Source: Paraburkholderia bannensis NBRC 103871 (GTDB lineage Bacteria > Pseudomonadota > Gammaproteobacteria > Burkholderiales > Burkholderiaceae). Taken from it: a stretch of 64,000 bases of DNA. The stretch covers positions 124,001 to 188,000 of the forward strand of contig NZ_BAYA01000010.1 of assembly GCF_000685015.1 (NCBI RefSeq), written 5' to 3'. A model generated the notes under the pieces. The model was not told the DNA's origin, searched no databases, and saw only the letters and a program-made list of their open reading frames with translations. Position 1 is the stretch's first letter. Every line of letters begins with the position of its first letter. Shown here piece by piece: positions 1 to 7,978 of the stretch. The translations under genes and the position numbers were made by a program.

Positions 1-1
1 C

Positions 2-406
2 GGCACCGATGGCGCGGCGATCTGGGTGATGCCGGAAGCCGGCGCAGAAGCCATCGCCCATCATGGCCGGGTGCGCGGCACGGCGCTCAAGACGCTGCTC
101 GGCGAGCGCGGCTATGCGAACTACAACGGGATTTGCGAAGCGATGGCGCAGCATGTCCCCGCGTCGCTGGACGACGCATGGTATCTGTCGATTCTGGGGG
201 TGCAGCCGGCAGCAAGAGGACGGCGACTTGCGCACGATCTGCTGCAATTGACGCTAGGCCGTGCCGATCAAGCCGGCGCGACCTGCTTTCTGGAAACGTT
301 CAATCCCCTGAGCCTGCCGTTCTATCGGCGGCTGGGTTTCGAAGCGGAGCTGCATTGCGTCGAGCCCGTGACGGGCAGCGACTACTGGCTGATGGCCCGC
401 CGATAA
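2..406 (+). CDS. GNAT family N-acetyltransferase, C-terminal part (gene enters from left edge)
   Basis: The reading frame is open from base 2, so the N-terminus lies outside the window. An internal GTG/ATG near base 26 could mimic a start, but the residues before it (GTDGAAIWV) read as normal protein. The visible 134 residues carry the acetyl-CoA binding signature of GNAT proteins: a beta strand followed by LGVQPAARGRRLAHDLL, then the NPLSLPFYRRLGF segment typical of the last helix. It should transfer an acetyl group from acetyl-CoA to an amine; the substrate cannot be told. The next gene converges on it, with a large hairpin between them. Confidence 0.8.
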   Translation, partial: GTDGAAIWVMPEAGAEAIAHHGRVRGTALKTLLGERGYANYNGICEAMAQHVPASLDDAWYLSILGVQPAARGRRLAHDLLQLTLGRADQAGATCFLETFNPLSLPFYRRLGFEAELHCVEPVTGSDYWLMARR

Positions 407-431
407 AGGTGACGAGCCTACGCCGTGCGCA

Positions 432-476
432 CAATGTCCAGCCGTCGAGCCGGATGCGGCCGACGGCTGGACATTG
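432..476. repeat. 45-base near-perfect hairpin between convergent genes
   Basis: A 16-base arm (CAATGTCCAGCCGTCG, 432-447) is matched exactly by its reverse complement at 461-476. The 13-base loop itself contains GCCG/CGGC that can pair, so almost the whole element can fold. There is no clear T-run on either side, so it is not a standard intrinsic terminator, although its place between the GNAT and infA stop codons suggests a transcript-end or RNA-stabilising role. Confidence 0.8.
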
Positions 477-593
477 CATGACAGCCAGTGAATGGTCACG
501 GTGCGCGGCGCGCAGCGGCACCGAGGTGACACCTAAGCGGCACCCGAATGGCGCGCCCGGGGCGCATCGTGAACACTCCAGCCGGACGGAGTA

Positions 594-857
594 TTACCGG
601 CGGCGCGCGGCTGCAGGGCGCGGGCCACTGCTGCTCGCATCCTTGTGGCGGAAATTGATCCGACCCTTGGTCAGATCGTAGACCGACAACTCGAGCGTGA
701 CCCGGTCGCCAGCGATAATGCGAATATGATTCTTGCGCATGCGGCCCGAAGCGTAGGCGTTCACGACAACGCCGTTTTCGAGCGTCACGCGATACTTGCT
801 GTCCGGCAGCACTTCGTCGACGACACCGTCGAGTTCAAGCAGTTCTTCCTTCGCCAA
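594..857 (-). CDS. infA: Translation initiation factor IF-1 (87-residue paralogue)
   Basis: This is a single S1/OB-fold protein that binds the 30S A site during initiation. The core AKEELLELDGVV, then VTLENGVVVNAYASGRMRKN and an IRIIAGDRV stretch, is unmistakable IF-1. The start is TTG at 857: AGGAGG sits seven bases upstream, and longer versions of the frame have no IF-1-like residues. At 87 residues it is longer than the 72-residue canonical IF-1 because of a basic tail (GPRPAAARRR). It lies next to cspA with the same orientation, which suggests a cold or stress variant rather than the ribosomal-operon copy; that role is inference. Confidence 0.93.
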   Translation of the reverse strand: MAKEELLELDGVVDEVLPDSKYRVTLENGVVVNAYASGRMRKNHIRIIAGDRVTLELSVYDLTKGRINFRHKDASSSGPRPAAARRR

Positions 858-1311
858 ATCCAATCCTCCTGAAATACACAATGCCGCGCTTACGCGCAGC
901 GCAGATAGTGACCCCGCGCGAACGCCATCGGCCCGATCCTGATGCACCATCGGCGACCCTGAAGGCCGGCCAGATCAGCAGATACAGTCGGGAACAGGAA
1001 ACGACATGGCCCTCGGCGCGCCAGAGTCAAGCGATCCGACACCGCGACAAGCAATGTGCCAACGCACAGGGCAATTCGTGCTCTTGATGAGCCAATCGGA
1101 GACACGGATCGTCGGCGTTCGCCTGGTCAATCCGCAGAGACGAACCTCGAACGCGCATGCCCGCAGGATGTCCGGTCTGCGAGCGCAGTGAACACCAATG
1201 CGGGACACACGAGATACGCGTGGCGTACGACTGCCACGGTATGAGACAGGGCATTCGCGCCGCCCGTTGAGCTAGTGAACTAGCCCCAGAGGCGGCTGCG
1301 GTGCAAACAGC
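858..1311. other. Intergenic stretch with no supported gene
   Basis: Apart from the infA ribosome binding site at 862-870, I see no gene here. Several overlapping open frames exist on both strands, but none resembles a protein family or has a good ribosome binding site. It presumably holds the infA promoter and the end of the cspA transcript. Confidence 0.5.
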
Positions 1312-1515
1312 TTACAGCGGGGTGATGTTCGAAGCCTGGAGGCCCTTCGGACCACGCTTGACTTCGTAGCTGACCTTCTGGCCTTCAGCCAGCGTCTTGA
1401 AGCCCGTGCCACGCACTTCCGAGAAGTGAGCGAACAGATCGTCGCCACCCTTGTCCGGAGTGATGAAGCCAAAGCCCTTGCTGTCGTTAAACCATTTGAC
1501 GGTACCGGTTTCCAC
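1312..1515 (-). CDS. cspA: Cold shock protein, CspA family
   Basis: This 67-residue cold-shock domain protein is a single-stranded nucleic acid chaperone. RNP1 (KGFGFITP, residues 13-20) and RNP2 (DLFAHFS, 26-32) are intact. The start codon is GTG at 1515, preceded by GAGGA with a seven-base T-rich spacer. It is transcribed alone from a sigma70-like promoter at 1563-1592, giving a leader of only about 40 bases, much shorter than the E. coli cspA thermosensor leader. The symbol denotes the family rather than orthology to E. coli cspA. Confidence 0.95.
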   Translation of the reverse strand: METGTVKWFNDSKGFGFITPDKGGDDLFAHFSEVRGTGFKTLAEGQKVSYEVKRGPKGLQASNITPL

Positions 1516-1562
1516 TAAAAAATCCTCAAAACAAATAAAAACACACGCGCCCAGGAAAAGGG

Positions 1563-1592
1563 CGAATACAAAAATCGAGCGGGAGAGGTCAA
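1563..1592 (-). promoter_or_regulatory. Predicted sigma70 promoter of cspA
   Basis: Read on the minus strand: TTGACC (1592-1587), an 18-base spacer, then TATTCG (1568-1563). The distance to the GTG start and the absence of another gene between them support the call. Confidence 0.55.
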
Positions 1593-1597
1593 CGAAA

Positions 1598-1612
1598 GCC
1601 GTGAATCACGGC
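1598..1612. promoter_or_regulatory. Palindrome just upstream of the cspA -35 box
   Basis: GCCGTGAATCACGGC has 7-base perfect arms around one base and lies six bases upstream of the -35 element. It could be an activator or repressor site; the binding protein is unknown. Confidence 0.45.
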
Positions 1613-1725
1613 AATTGATGAGCAGACACAGCTAGAAAATTAGCAGATTGAACTTACGCGCTATTTCGAAGCACGTCAAGCACTTTCGTTCCAACCGGCC
1701 TCAAAACCCGTCCCGCCGCCCCCAA

Positions 1726-2607
1726 TCAGCGCCCGAACAGGGAGCGATGCGCCTGGACAAACTCCGCGACGGTTTGCGGCGCCCTGCCCGTCACCTGCTC
1801 GATCACCTGATCCGTGCCCTTGAACACCCCGTTCCGATAGTCGATGGCGACTTCGATGAAGTGCTGGATGGCGAAATCGGGCTGATCGTATTTTTGCAGA
1901 TGCGCGCGGTACTCGTCGAGCGTGGACGGACTGTAGACGATCTTGCGGTCGATCACCCTGCTGATTTCGTCCGCAATGCCGTGGTGATCCATTTCGACGG
2001 GGCCGCACAGCTCGTACGATTTGCCGATATGCCCCTGCGGCTGCGTGAGCACAGCGGCGATGAACCGGGCCTGATCCTGTCCCGTAATCGGCGCGTGACG
2101 CCCCTCGCCATATGGCAGCGTGATCCTGCCCTCCTTGACGATGGTGTCGAGCACCCACGGAAAGACCAGCCATTCGGCGAAGAATGTCGGGCGGATATGG
2201 ACGGTCGGCACACCCGACCAGTCCAACACGCGTTCTGCAATCCAGTGGTCGCGCGCGGCGTGGCTCTTCGCGTCCTCGCGAGCGGAGATCTGCGACATTT
2301 CGACCACCACTTCCAGCCCGGCGCGGCGCGCAGCATCGGCGAAATAGGCCGTGCCCTGAATAAAGCCCGGACGCACCGGATAGCAGAGATACGCGCCCGT
2401 CACGCCTTCCGTGGCGCGAAGCAGGTCGTCGTGATCGAGCAGGTCGCCGACCACCACTTCCGCGCCCGCCGCCCGCAGCGCCGCGCTGCGCGCGTCTTCG
2501 GTGCGCACCATGGCGCGCACGGCGTGCCCCGCTTCGAGCAGATAGTTGACGGTATGAACGCCGGTCTTGCCGGTGGCGCCGGTGATGAGGTATTTGCGCT
2601 GTTGCAT
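1726..2607 (-). CDS. NmrA-like NAD(P)-binding oxidoreductase
   Basis: This 293-residue atypical short-chain dehydrogenase belongs to the NmrA/QorB group. The N-terminal Rossmann motif ITGATGKTG (residues 8-16) binds NAD(P), and a VVVGDLLDHDDL acidic segment follows the third strand as in this family. No YxxxK catalytic pair is evident, as in NmrA-type sensors and quinone reductases. It lies downstream of, and in the same direction as, a TetR gene and may be its target. A redox-sensing or quinone-reducing role is inferred from the family; the substrate is unknown. Confidence 0.85.
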   Translation of the reverse strand: MQQRKYLITGATGKTGVHTVNYLLEAGHAVRAMVRTEDARSAALRAAGAEVVVGDLLDHDDLLRATEGVTGAYLCYPVRPGFIQGTAYFADAARRAGLEVVVEMSQISAREDAKSHAARDHWIAERVLDWSGVPTVHIRPTFFAEWLVFPWVLDTIVKEGRITLPYGEGRHAPITGQDQARFIAAVLTQPQGHIGKSYELCGPVEMDHHGIADEISRVIDRKIVYSPSTLDEYRAHLQKYDQPDFAIQHFIEVAIDYRNGVFKGTDQVIEQVTGRAPQTVAEFVQAHRSLFGR

Positions 2608-2686
2608 GACGATTCTCCGTTACATGGGTTCAAAGGCACTGCGTTTGGGTCTTCGGGCGGGGCGATTTCAAGCGCCATCGCTTACT

Positions 2687-2698
2687 GTGCATATGCAC
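2687..2698. promoter_or_regulatory. Perfect 12-bp palindrome upstream of the NmrA-like gene
   Basis: GTGCATATGCAC lies 80 bases before the NmrA-like start, in the 130-base gap after the TetR gene. It may be an operator. It does not match the palindrome found upstream of the TetR gene itself. Confidence 0.4.
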
Positions 2699-2737
2699 TT
2701 ATGCGGACAAACGGCGAAGGTACTCGATGCCTTGCTT

Positions 2738-3355
2738 TTAAACTTCGATAGCGGCAAGTTGCTGGCGCACGTCGGCCAGCAGCGATGCGGACGTCTGCGG
2801 ATCGGTCGAGATGCGCGCCAGCGTGAGCGCACCGACCATCGCCGATAACGCGAACACCGCGCGCGATCGCACTGTGTCACCCTGCGCGTCGTTCAGCGGA
2901 TCGGCAGGCTCGGCGGGATCAGAGGGACTGGCGAGGCGCCGCGCCAGCATCGCGATCAAATCATCGGCGCTCTGCGACGCGACGGCGCGCGTGCCTTCGT
3001 CCGCGCGGGCGAGTTCGCTGCCCATGCTCGCGAGCGGGCAGCCGTTTCCTGGTGCGTCGCGATGGGCAGGGGAAAGATAGGCCTCGACGAGCGCACGAAA
3101 TCCGTCCCGCCCCGCGCAGCCACCGGCGGCCGCTTCGAGCGCTGCGAGAATGTCGGCCGTGCCCGCCTCGCACGCCTCGGCCACCAGTTGATCCTTGGAT
3201 TCGAAATGGCGGTAGAAACCGCCATGCGACAACCCCGCGGCGGCCATGACATCGGCCAGCCCTGTCGCGTGTATGCCATTGGCGCGGAACATGCCAGCCG
3301 CGACCTCCACGATGCGGCGGCGCGTTTCGGCGGTTTCGGCTTTCGACTTCCTCAT
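2738..3355 (-). CDS. TetR/AcrR family transcriptional regulator
   Basis: The 205-residue protein has an N-terminal helix-turn-helix (about residues 10-55; GLADVMAAAGLSHGGFYRHFESK is the recognition region) and a ligand-binding C-terminal half. The GxFYxHFxSK motif is typical of TetR repressors. A TTAGATG-N8-CATCTAA inverted repeat sits 31 bases upstream, within a plausible promoter (TTGCTT-17-TACCAT, 3418 to 3390), so autorepression is likely. The NmrA-like reductase gene downstream in the same direction is the probable target. The ligand is unknown. Confidence 0.9.
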   Translation of the reverse strand: MRKSKAETAETRRRIVEVAAGMFRANGIHATGLADVMAAAGLSHGGFYRHFESKDQLVAEACEAGTADILAALEAAAGGCAGRDGFRALVEAYLSPAHRDAPGNGCPLASMGSELARADEGTRAVASQSADDLIAMLARRLASPSDPAEPADPLNDAQGDTVRSRAVFALSAMVGALTLARISTDPQTSASLLADVRQQLAAIEV

Positions 3356-3385
3356 GATGGCCTGCGTCCGGTAGTTCGTCGTTGA

Positions 3386-3407
3386 TTAGATGGTAGTCAT
3401 CATCTAA
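3386..3407. promoter_or_regulatory. Candidate TetR operator, TTAGATG-N8-CATCTAA
   Basis: Seven-base perfect arms at 3386-3392 and 3401-3407 lie between the divergent TetR and diguanylate cyclase genes. The site falls inside the predicted TetR promoter (-35 at 3413-3418, -10 at 3390-3395 on the minus strand). Confidence 0.6.
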
Positions 3408-3559
3408 ATGGAAAGCAAGCAGCGCGTTCAAATATTCTTTGCCCCGTCTTTCAGCCTCTGCAGGCGCAAAATGTGCTGAAAAACAGGCTGTGCAACAATG
3501 CGCCACGAACATCGGATACATCTGATGAATTTCGTGTAACGCTTTTGTAGGGTTAGCGT

Positions 3560-4882
3560 ATGGCCGAATCGCCCCTCACAACGCATGAACGTGTGGCAAG
3601 CAGCGCAATCGGCGTCGCCGTCGTCCGGCGCGACGAGCACGGCGAGTGGATCGCGACTGCTGCGAACCGGCACTTCTTCAAGCCGTTGCAGGCACAACGA
3701 ATCGAATCCCCCGCGCCTGCGGTTCCCGTCAAAACGCTGGTGCCCCCCGCCGCATGGCCGGGCTTTCAGGAGGCGCTTGAGGCATGTTTCACCGATGCCG
3801 ATGCAAACGCAGCAGAGCGCGTCGGCATCGCGCATGGAAGCGGCGACCTCAACTGGCGCTATTCGCTCACCGCGCTCACCCCGCTCGCTTGTGTCAGCTA
3901 TGTCAGCGGCACGGCGACGCCGCTGGACATTCTCGCTACCACGGTCGCAATCGGCCCGGCCCCGTCCAGCAGCACGCACACGCAAGCCAGCAACGCCTCG
4001 CGCTACCGCGCAGTGGTCGATTCCGCCTACGACGCCATCGTCACCATCGATCAGTCGCACAACATCACGCTGTTCAATCGCGCGGCGGAAAACCTGTTTG
4101 GCTATTCAGCCGCCGAGGTACTGGGCCAGCGCATCGAAACCCTGTTGCCCGAATCGGTGCGCGCGCATCATTCCCAGAACGTGCGCAAGTTCGCCGATTC
4201 GCCGCTCACCGACCTGCGCCCGATGAGCCCGCCGCGCATGGACGAAAGCAACAGCGTGTTTGGGCGGCATCGCGACGGTTCGATCATCCCGGTCGAGATC
4301 GCGATTTCCAGAATCGACGTCGACGGCCAGATCGAATTCACGGCGGTCGTGCGCGATATCACGAATCGCGCGCAACTCATGGACAGCCTGAAAAAGCAGG
4401 CCGTCACCGATGCGTTGACGGGCCTGCCCAACCGTCGCGAATTTCTGGCGTTCGTCGACAAAGTGCAGCACACGCAGGATGCGCTATCGGTGTTCATTCT
4501 CGACATCGATTTTTTCAAGGAGATCAACGACAACTACGGGCACCATGTCGGCGACGAAGTGCTGTGCGTGCTCGCGAATGTCGGCGTGAGCCAGACCGGC
4601 GAGCCGAGTCTCTTTGCACGCTGGGGCGGCGAGGAGTTCGTCGCGGCGCTGCCTGGCGCCGATGCCGCGACGGCGCACCGGATCGCCGAACAGTTGCGCC
4701 TGCGCTTCGAGCATCAGGACTTCGAACACGCGTGGCGTCTCCAGCCCGTTCCGTTCACGGTCAGCATCGGCGTGGTCACGCGCGAGGCCGGCGAACATGA
4801 CGTGGAAGCGTTGATGAAGCGGGCCGACCGCGCGCTCTATCGCGCGAAAAATTCGGGCCGAAATCGCGTCGAAATCGGCTAG
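3560..4882 (+). CDS. PAS domain diguanylate cyclase (GGEEF)
   Basis: It makes cyclic di-GMP from two GTP. The 440 residues comprise an uncharacterised N-terminal region (1-145), a PAS domain (about 147-268, with FNRAAENLFGYSAAEVLG) and a GGDEF domain (about 280-440) with the active motif RWGGEEF (GGEEF at 356-360). The RxxD inhibitory site expected just before the active motif is absent (QTGEPS there), so product inhibition is probably missing. No transmembrane segment is seen, so it should be cytoplasmic, with the PAS domain as sensor. The start follows GTAGGG. Confidence 0.92.
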   Translation: MAESPLTTHERVASSAIGVAVVRRDEHGEWIATAANRHFFKPLQAQRIESPAPAVPVKTLVPPAAWPGFQEALEACFTDADANAAERVGIAHGSGDLNWRYSLTALTPLACVSYVSGTATPLDILATTVAIGPAPSSSTHTQASNASRYRAVVDSAYDAIVTIDQSHNITLFNRAAENLFGYSAAEVLGQRIETLLPESVRAHHSQNVRKFADSPLTDLRPMSPPRMDESNSVFGRHRDGSIIPVEIAISRIDVDGQIEFTAVVRDITNRAQLMDSLKKQAVTDALTGLPNRREFLAFVDKVQHTQDALSVFILDIDFFKEINDNYGHHVGDEVLCVLANVGVSQTGEPSLFARWGGEEFVAALPGADAATAHRIAEQLRLRFEHQDFEHAWRLQPVPFTVSIGVVTREAGEHDVEALMKRADRALYRAKNSGRNRVEIG

Positions 4883-5029
4883 CGCAAGCTGCCGAAGCCA
4901 CCTGGCCGATCCTGATTTCGCCGTTGCGCTACGGTATGGGGATTGCGCCTCAACGAGCTGTCACGCGTTGTCGTCCAACGGCAAGCCCGTGCGCCACCCA
5001 AGTCTGCCCACACGGAACAAGGAAGCCCC

Positions 5030-7081
5030 ATGACCGAGCAAGCGACCCAAGCCCCTTCGCCATCGCACCCCGTACCGGCGCCCCGCGACCCGCATCTGCG
5101 CGCCATGGCGAACTGTATCCGCTTCCTTTCGATGGACGCGGTGCAGCAAGCCAATAGCGGCCACCCTGGCGCTCCAATGGGCCTCGCCGATGTCGCGACG
5201 GTGCTCTTCAAGGAGTTCATGAAGTTCGACGCGTCCGATTCCCATTGGCACGATCGCGACCGCTTCGTGCTCTCCAACGGACATGCATCGATGCTGCTGT
5301 ACAGCCTGCTTTACCTCACAGGCTATCGGGACATGACCCTCGACGAGATCAAGCGTTTCCGGCAGGTCGGCAGCAAAGCCGCCGGCCACCCTGAATATTC
5401 GCATGCCGAAGGAATCGAAACGACCACGGGGCCGCTAGGGCAAGGCATCGCCAACTCGGTCGGCATGGCGCTTGCCGAGCGCATCATGAACGCGCATTTC
5501 GGCGACGACCTGGTCAATCACCATACCTATGTTTTTCTCGGCGACGGCTGCCTGATGGAAGGCATCAGCCAGGAAGCCATTTCGCTGGCAGGCCACCTCA
5601 AGCTCGGGCGCCTGATCGCGTTCTGGGACAACAACTCCATTTCCATCGACGGCGCGACGAGTCTCGCCGTATCGGACAACGAGATCGAACGCTTCCATGC
5701 CTCGGGCTGGCGTGTGCTCGAAATCGACGGCCACGATACCGATGCGATCCGCCAGGCCATCGAGACCGCCCGCGCAACGGAAGACCGTCCCACGCTGATC
5801 GCCTGCAAGACCATCATCGGCTTTGGCTTTCCGACTAAATCGGGCACGCAGAAAGCGCATAGCGACGCGCCCGGCGAGGCCGAGATCGCGGGCGCGCGCC
5901 AGATCCTCGACTGGCCTTCGCCGCCGTTCGAGATTCCCGACGACCTGATGAAAGCCTGGCGCGAAGTCGGCGCACGCGGGCGCGATGCGCGGCTCGCCTG
6001 GGCCGATCGCGTCAAGCAGGCACCGCAGCCCTTGCGCGCCGAATTCGAGCGCCGCACCGCGGGCAAGCTGCCGGAGAACTGGAAACAGGCGATCGTGGCG
6101 GCACGTCGCGCCTTTGTCGCCGATGGCAAGGCGACGGCCACGCGCAAGGCCAGCGGCGACGTGCTCAATCACCTGTTCGACGCGATTCCGGAATTGCTGG
6201 GCGGCTCAGCCGATCTCACGCCGTCGAACAACACGAAAACCAGACAACAGGTCGAAATCAAGCCGGGCCAATACGACGGCTCCTACGTTCACTACGGCGT
6301 GCGCGAACACGGCATGGCGGCCGCGATGAACGGCATCGCGTTGCACGGCGGCCTGGTTCCCTACGGCGGCACTTTCCTGTGTTTTTCGGACTATTGCCGC
6401 CCCGCGATCCGCCTGAGCGCGCTGATGCGGGTGCGCACGATCTACGTGATGACGCACGATTCGATCGGCCTTGGCGAAGACGGGCCGACGCACCAGCCCG
6501 TCGAGCAACTGGCGGCGTTACGCGCCATCCCGCAGCTAGCGGTCTTCCGGCCCGGCGATGCCATCGAAACGGCCGAATGCTGGGAGTTGGTGCTGGACGC
6601 GCCGCACCGCGCTGCATTGCTGGCGCTTTCGCGCCAGCCCTTGCCGCTGCTGCGCAACGAAGCCGAGGGCGAGAACCGCAGCGCGCGCGGCGCGTACATC
6701 CTGCACGATGCCGAAGGCGGCCCGCGCCAGGTGACGTTGCTGGCAACGGGATCGGAGCTGCAACTGGCTGTCGAGGCACGCGCGATCCTGCAAAGCGAAA
6801 GCGTGCCCACCGCGGTCGTTTCCATGCCCTGCCGCCTGTTGTTCGAAGAGCAGGACAAGGCTTACAAGCGCGCGGTGCTGGGCGAGTCGCCCGTGCGGGT
6901 GGCCGTGGAAGCCGCGGTCGAACTCGGCTGGGATCGCTATATCGGCCCGGAAGGCAAGTTCATCGGCATGCACAGCTTCGGCGAGTCCGGGAAGATCCAG
7001 GACGTCTACGACAAGTTCGGCATCACGACGGATGCGGTCGTACGCGCCGCACGCGAGATCCTGAAGGACATCGCGGTGTGA
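5030..7081 (+). CDS. tkt: Transketolase
   Basis: This thiamine diphosphate enzyme moves two-carbon units between sugar phosphates in the pentose phosphate and Calvin-type pathways. It is 683 residues when started at ATG 5030, which has AAGGAAG upstream; an in-frame codon at 4943 lacks a site and adds non-homologous residues. Landmarks are SGHPGAP (44-50), SNGHAS (82-87), GPLGQG (134-139), the cofactor motif from GDG (171-173) to NN (201-202), and the transketolase motif GEDGPTHQP near 480. No other pentose pathway gene is adjacent, so it may be a second copy. Confidence 0.95.
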   Translation: MTEQATQAPSPSHPVPAPRDPHLRAMANCIRFLSMDAVQQANSGHPGAPMGLADVATVLFKEFMKFDASDSHWHDRDRFVLSNGHASMLLYSLLYLTGYRDMTLDEIKRFRQVGSKAAGHPEYSHAEGIETTTGPLGQGIANSVGMALAERIMNAHFGDDLVNHHTYVFLGDGCLMEGISQEAISLAGHLKLGRLIAFWDNNSISIDGATSLAVSDNEIERFHASGWRVLEIDGHDTDAIRQAIETARATEDRPTLIACKTIIGFGFPTKSGTQKAHSDAPGEAEIAGARQILDWPSPPFEIPDDLMKAWREVGARGRDARLAWADRVKQAPQPLRAEFERRTAGKLPENWKQAIVAARRAFVADGKATATRKASGDVLNHLFDAIPELLGGSADLTPSNNTKTRQQVEIKPGQYDGSYVHYGVREHGMAAAMNGIALHGGLVPYGGTFLCFSDYCRPAIRLSALMRVRTIYVMTHDSIGLGEDGPTHQPVEQLAALRAIPQLAVFRPGDAIETAECWELVLDAPHRAALLALSRQPLPLLRNEAEGENRSARGAYILHDAEGGPRQVTLLATGSELQLAVEARAILQSESVPTAVVSMPCRLLFEEQDKAYKRAVLGESPVRVAVEAAVELGWDRYIGPEGKFIGMHSFGESGKIQDVYDKFGITTDAVVRAAREILKDIAV

Positions 7082-7129
7082 TGCTTGCTGTCGCGAAGAT
7101 AAGCCAACGGCACGAGCAGGAGGACGGCG

Positions 7130-7540
7130 ATGTTGCTGACCGATGACGAAATCGCTCACATCCGGGCGTTCGAGCCGTTCCTGCTGAACGAGGCGCGCGC
7201 GGCGCTGCACAATGCGCCGCGCTACGACCTGTCGCTCGAACTGGCGACGGATCTCGAACCGGGGCTGCGCATTCGTGCGCCGCATGCACCGTCGCAAGGC
7301 GACGCTCCCGCTGAGCCGCCCTTCCCGCTCAACCTCTACGTCGCGCTTCCCGCCGACGAATTGCGCGAATTAACGACGCTGGAAGACTCGTCACGCGCGA
7401 CGGCGATCGCGCATTTCGGCAAGACCCTGGTTTCGCGTTTGCGACACGCGATCCAGTCGCAACTGGCGCATGAGGTCGATCTTTACGCGGGCGTGCAGGG
7501 AGAGTCCGGCACGCTCACGGTCACGCTGGGCGAAGTGTGA
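7130..7540 (+). CDS. Small hypothetical protein, possibly DUF5594 type
   Basis: The 136-residue soluble protein follows AGGAGGA with good spacing, 48 bases after the transketolase stop, and may be co-transcribed with it. It has no signal peptide, membrane segment or catalytic motif that I recognise. The C-terminal half (VSRLRHAIQSQLAHEVDLYAG) looks helical. From memory it resembles Burkholderia proteins labelled DUF5594; I cannot verify that here. Confidence 0.7.
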   Translation: MLLTDDEIAHIRAFEPFLLNEARAALHNAPRYDLSLELATDLEPGLRIRAPHAPSQGDAPAEPPFPLNLYVALPADELRELTTLEDSSRATAIAHFGKTLVSRLRHAIQSQLAHEVDLYAGVQGESGTLTVTLGEV

Positions 7541-7648
7541 GCGAAGGCGGCTGTATCGGTCGAACCAGGTGGCGGCTGCCTCTGTCGTCGAACGTTTCGA
7601 GTCGTTACGCTCCCTGCAACGAGAGACCGACAACGCAGGGAACAGAAC

Positions 7649-7978
7649 ATGCACATCGCCGCCTTACCTTTCGAAACTACGCAGTGGGACGCTGTGGAGC
7701 GCACGACGCACGCGGGTGCGACCGGCACGGCCTCGTGGCACACGCAACGATTCGGCGAGATTCGCGTGCGCTTCGTGGAATACAGCGCGGGCTATGTCGC
7801 CGATCATTGGTGCTCGAAAGGGCATGCGTTGATGTGCCTGTCCGGCGCACTGATCACGGAACTCGCTGATGGACGTCGCTTTACGCTCACGCCAGGCATG
7901 AGCTACCAGGTCGGCGATGACGCCGAAGCGCACCGCTCGTCCTCGCCGCAAGGTGCGACGCTCTTTATCGTCGACTAG
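7649..7978 (+). CDS. DHCW-motif cupin-fold protein
   Basis: This 109-residue single-domain cupin barrel carries a DHWC motif at residues 52-55 (the hallmark of the DHCW-motif cupin group), followed by GHALMCLSGALITEL. Later residues SYQVGDDAEAHRS provide the second cupin motif. The biochemical role is unknown; the Cys and His could bind metal. The start is ATG 7649 after AGGGA. It overlaps the convergent monooxygenase gene by 14 bases. Confidence 0.8.
   Translation: MHIAALPFETTQWDAVERTTHAGATGTASWHTQRFGEIRVRFVEYSAGYVADHWCSKGHALMCLSGALITELADGRRFTLTPGMSYQVGDDAEAHRSSSPQGATLFIVD

Noticed and set aside
881..1254. Several 60-80 codon frames between infA and cspA
   Set aside because: They overlap on both strands, none has a good ribosome site or familiar sequence.
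1648..2751. 367-codon plus-strand frame
   Set aside because: Opposite the NmrA-like gene, whose Rossmann motif is clear. The plus frame has no recognisable domain.
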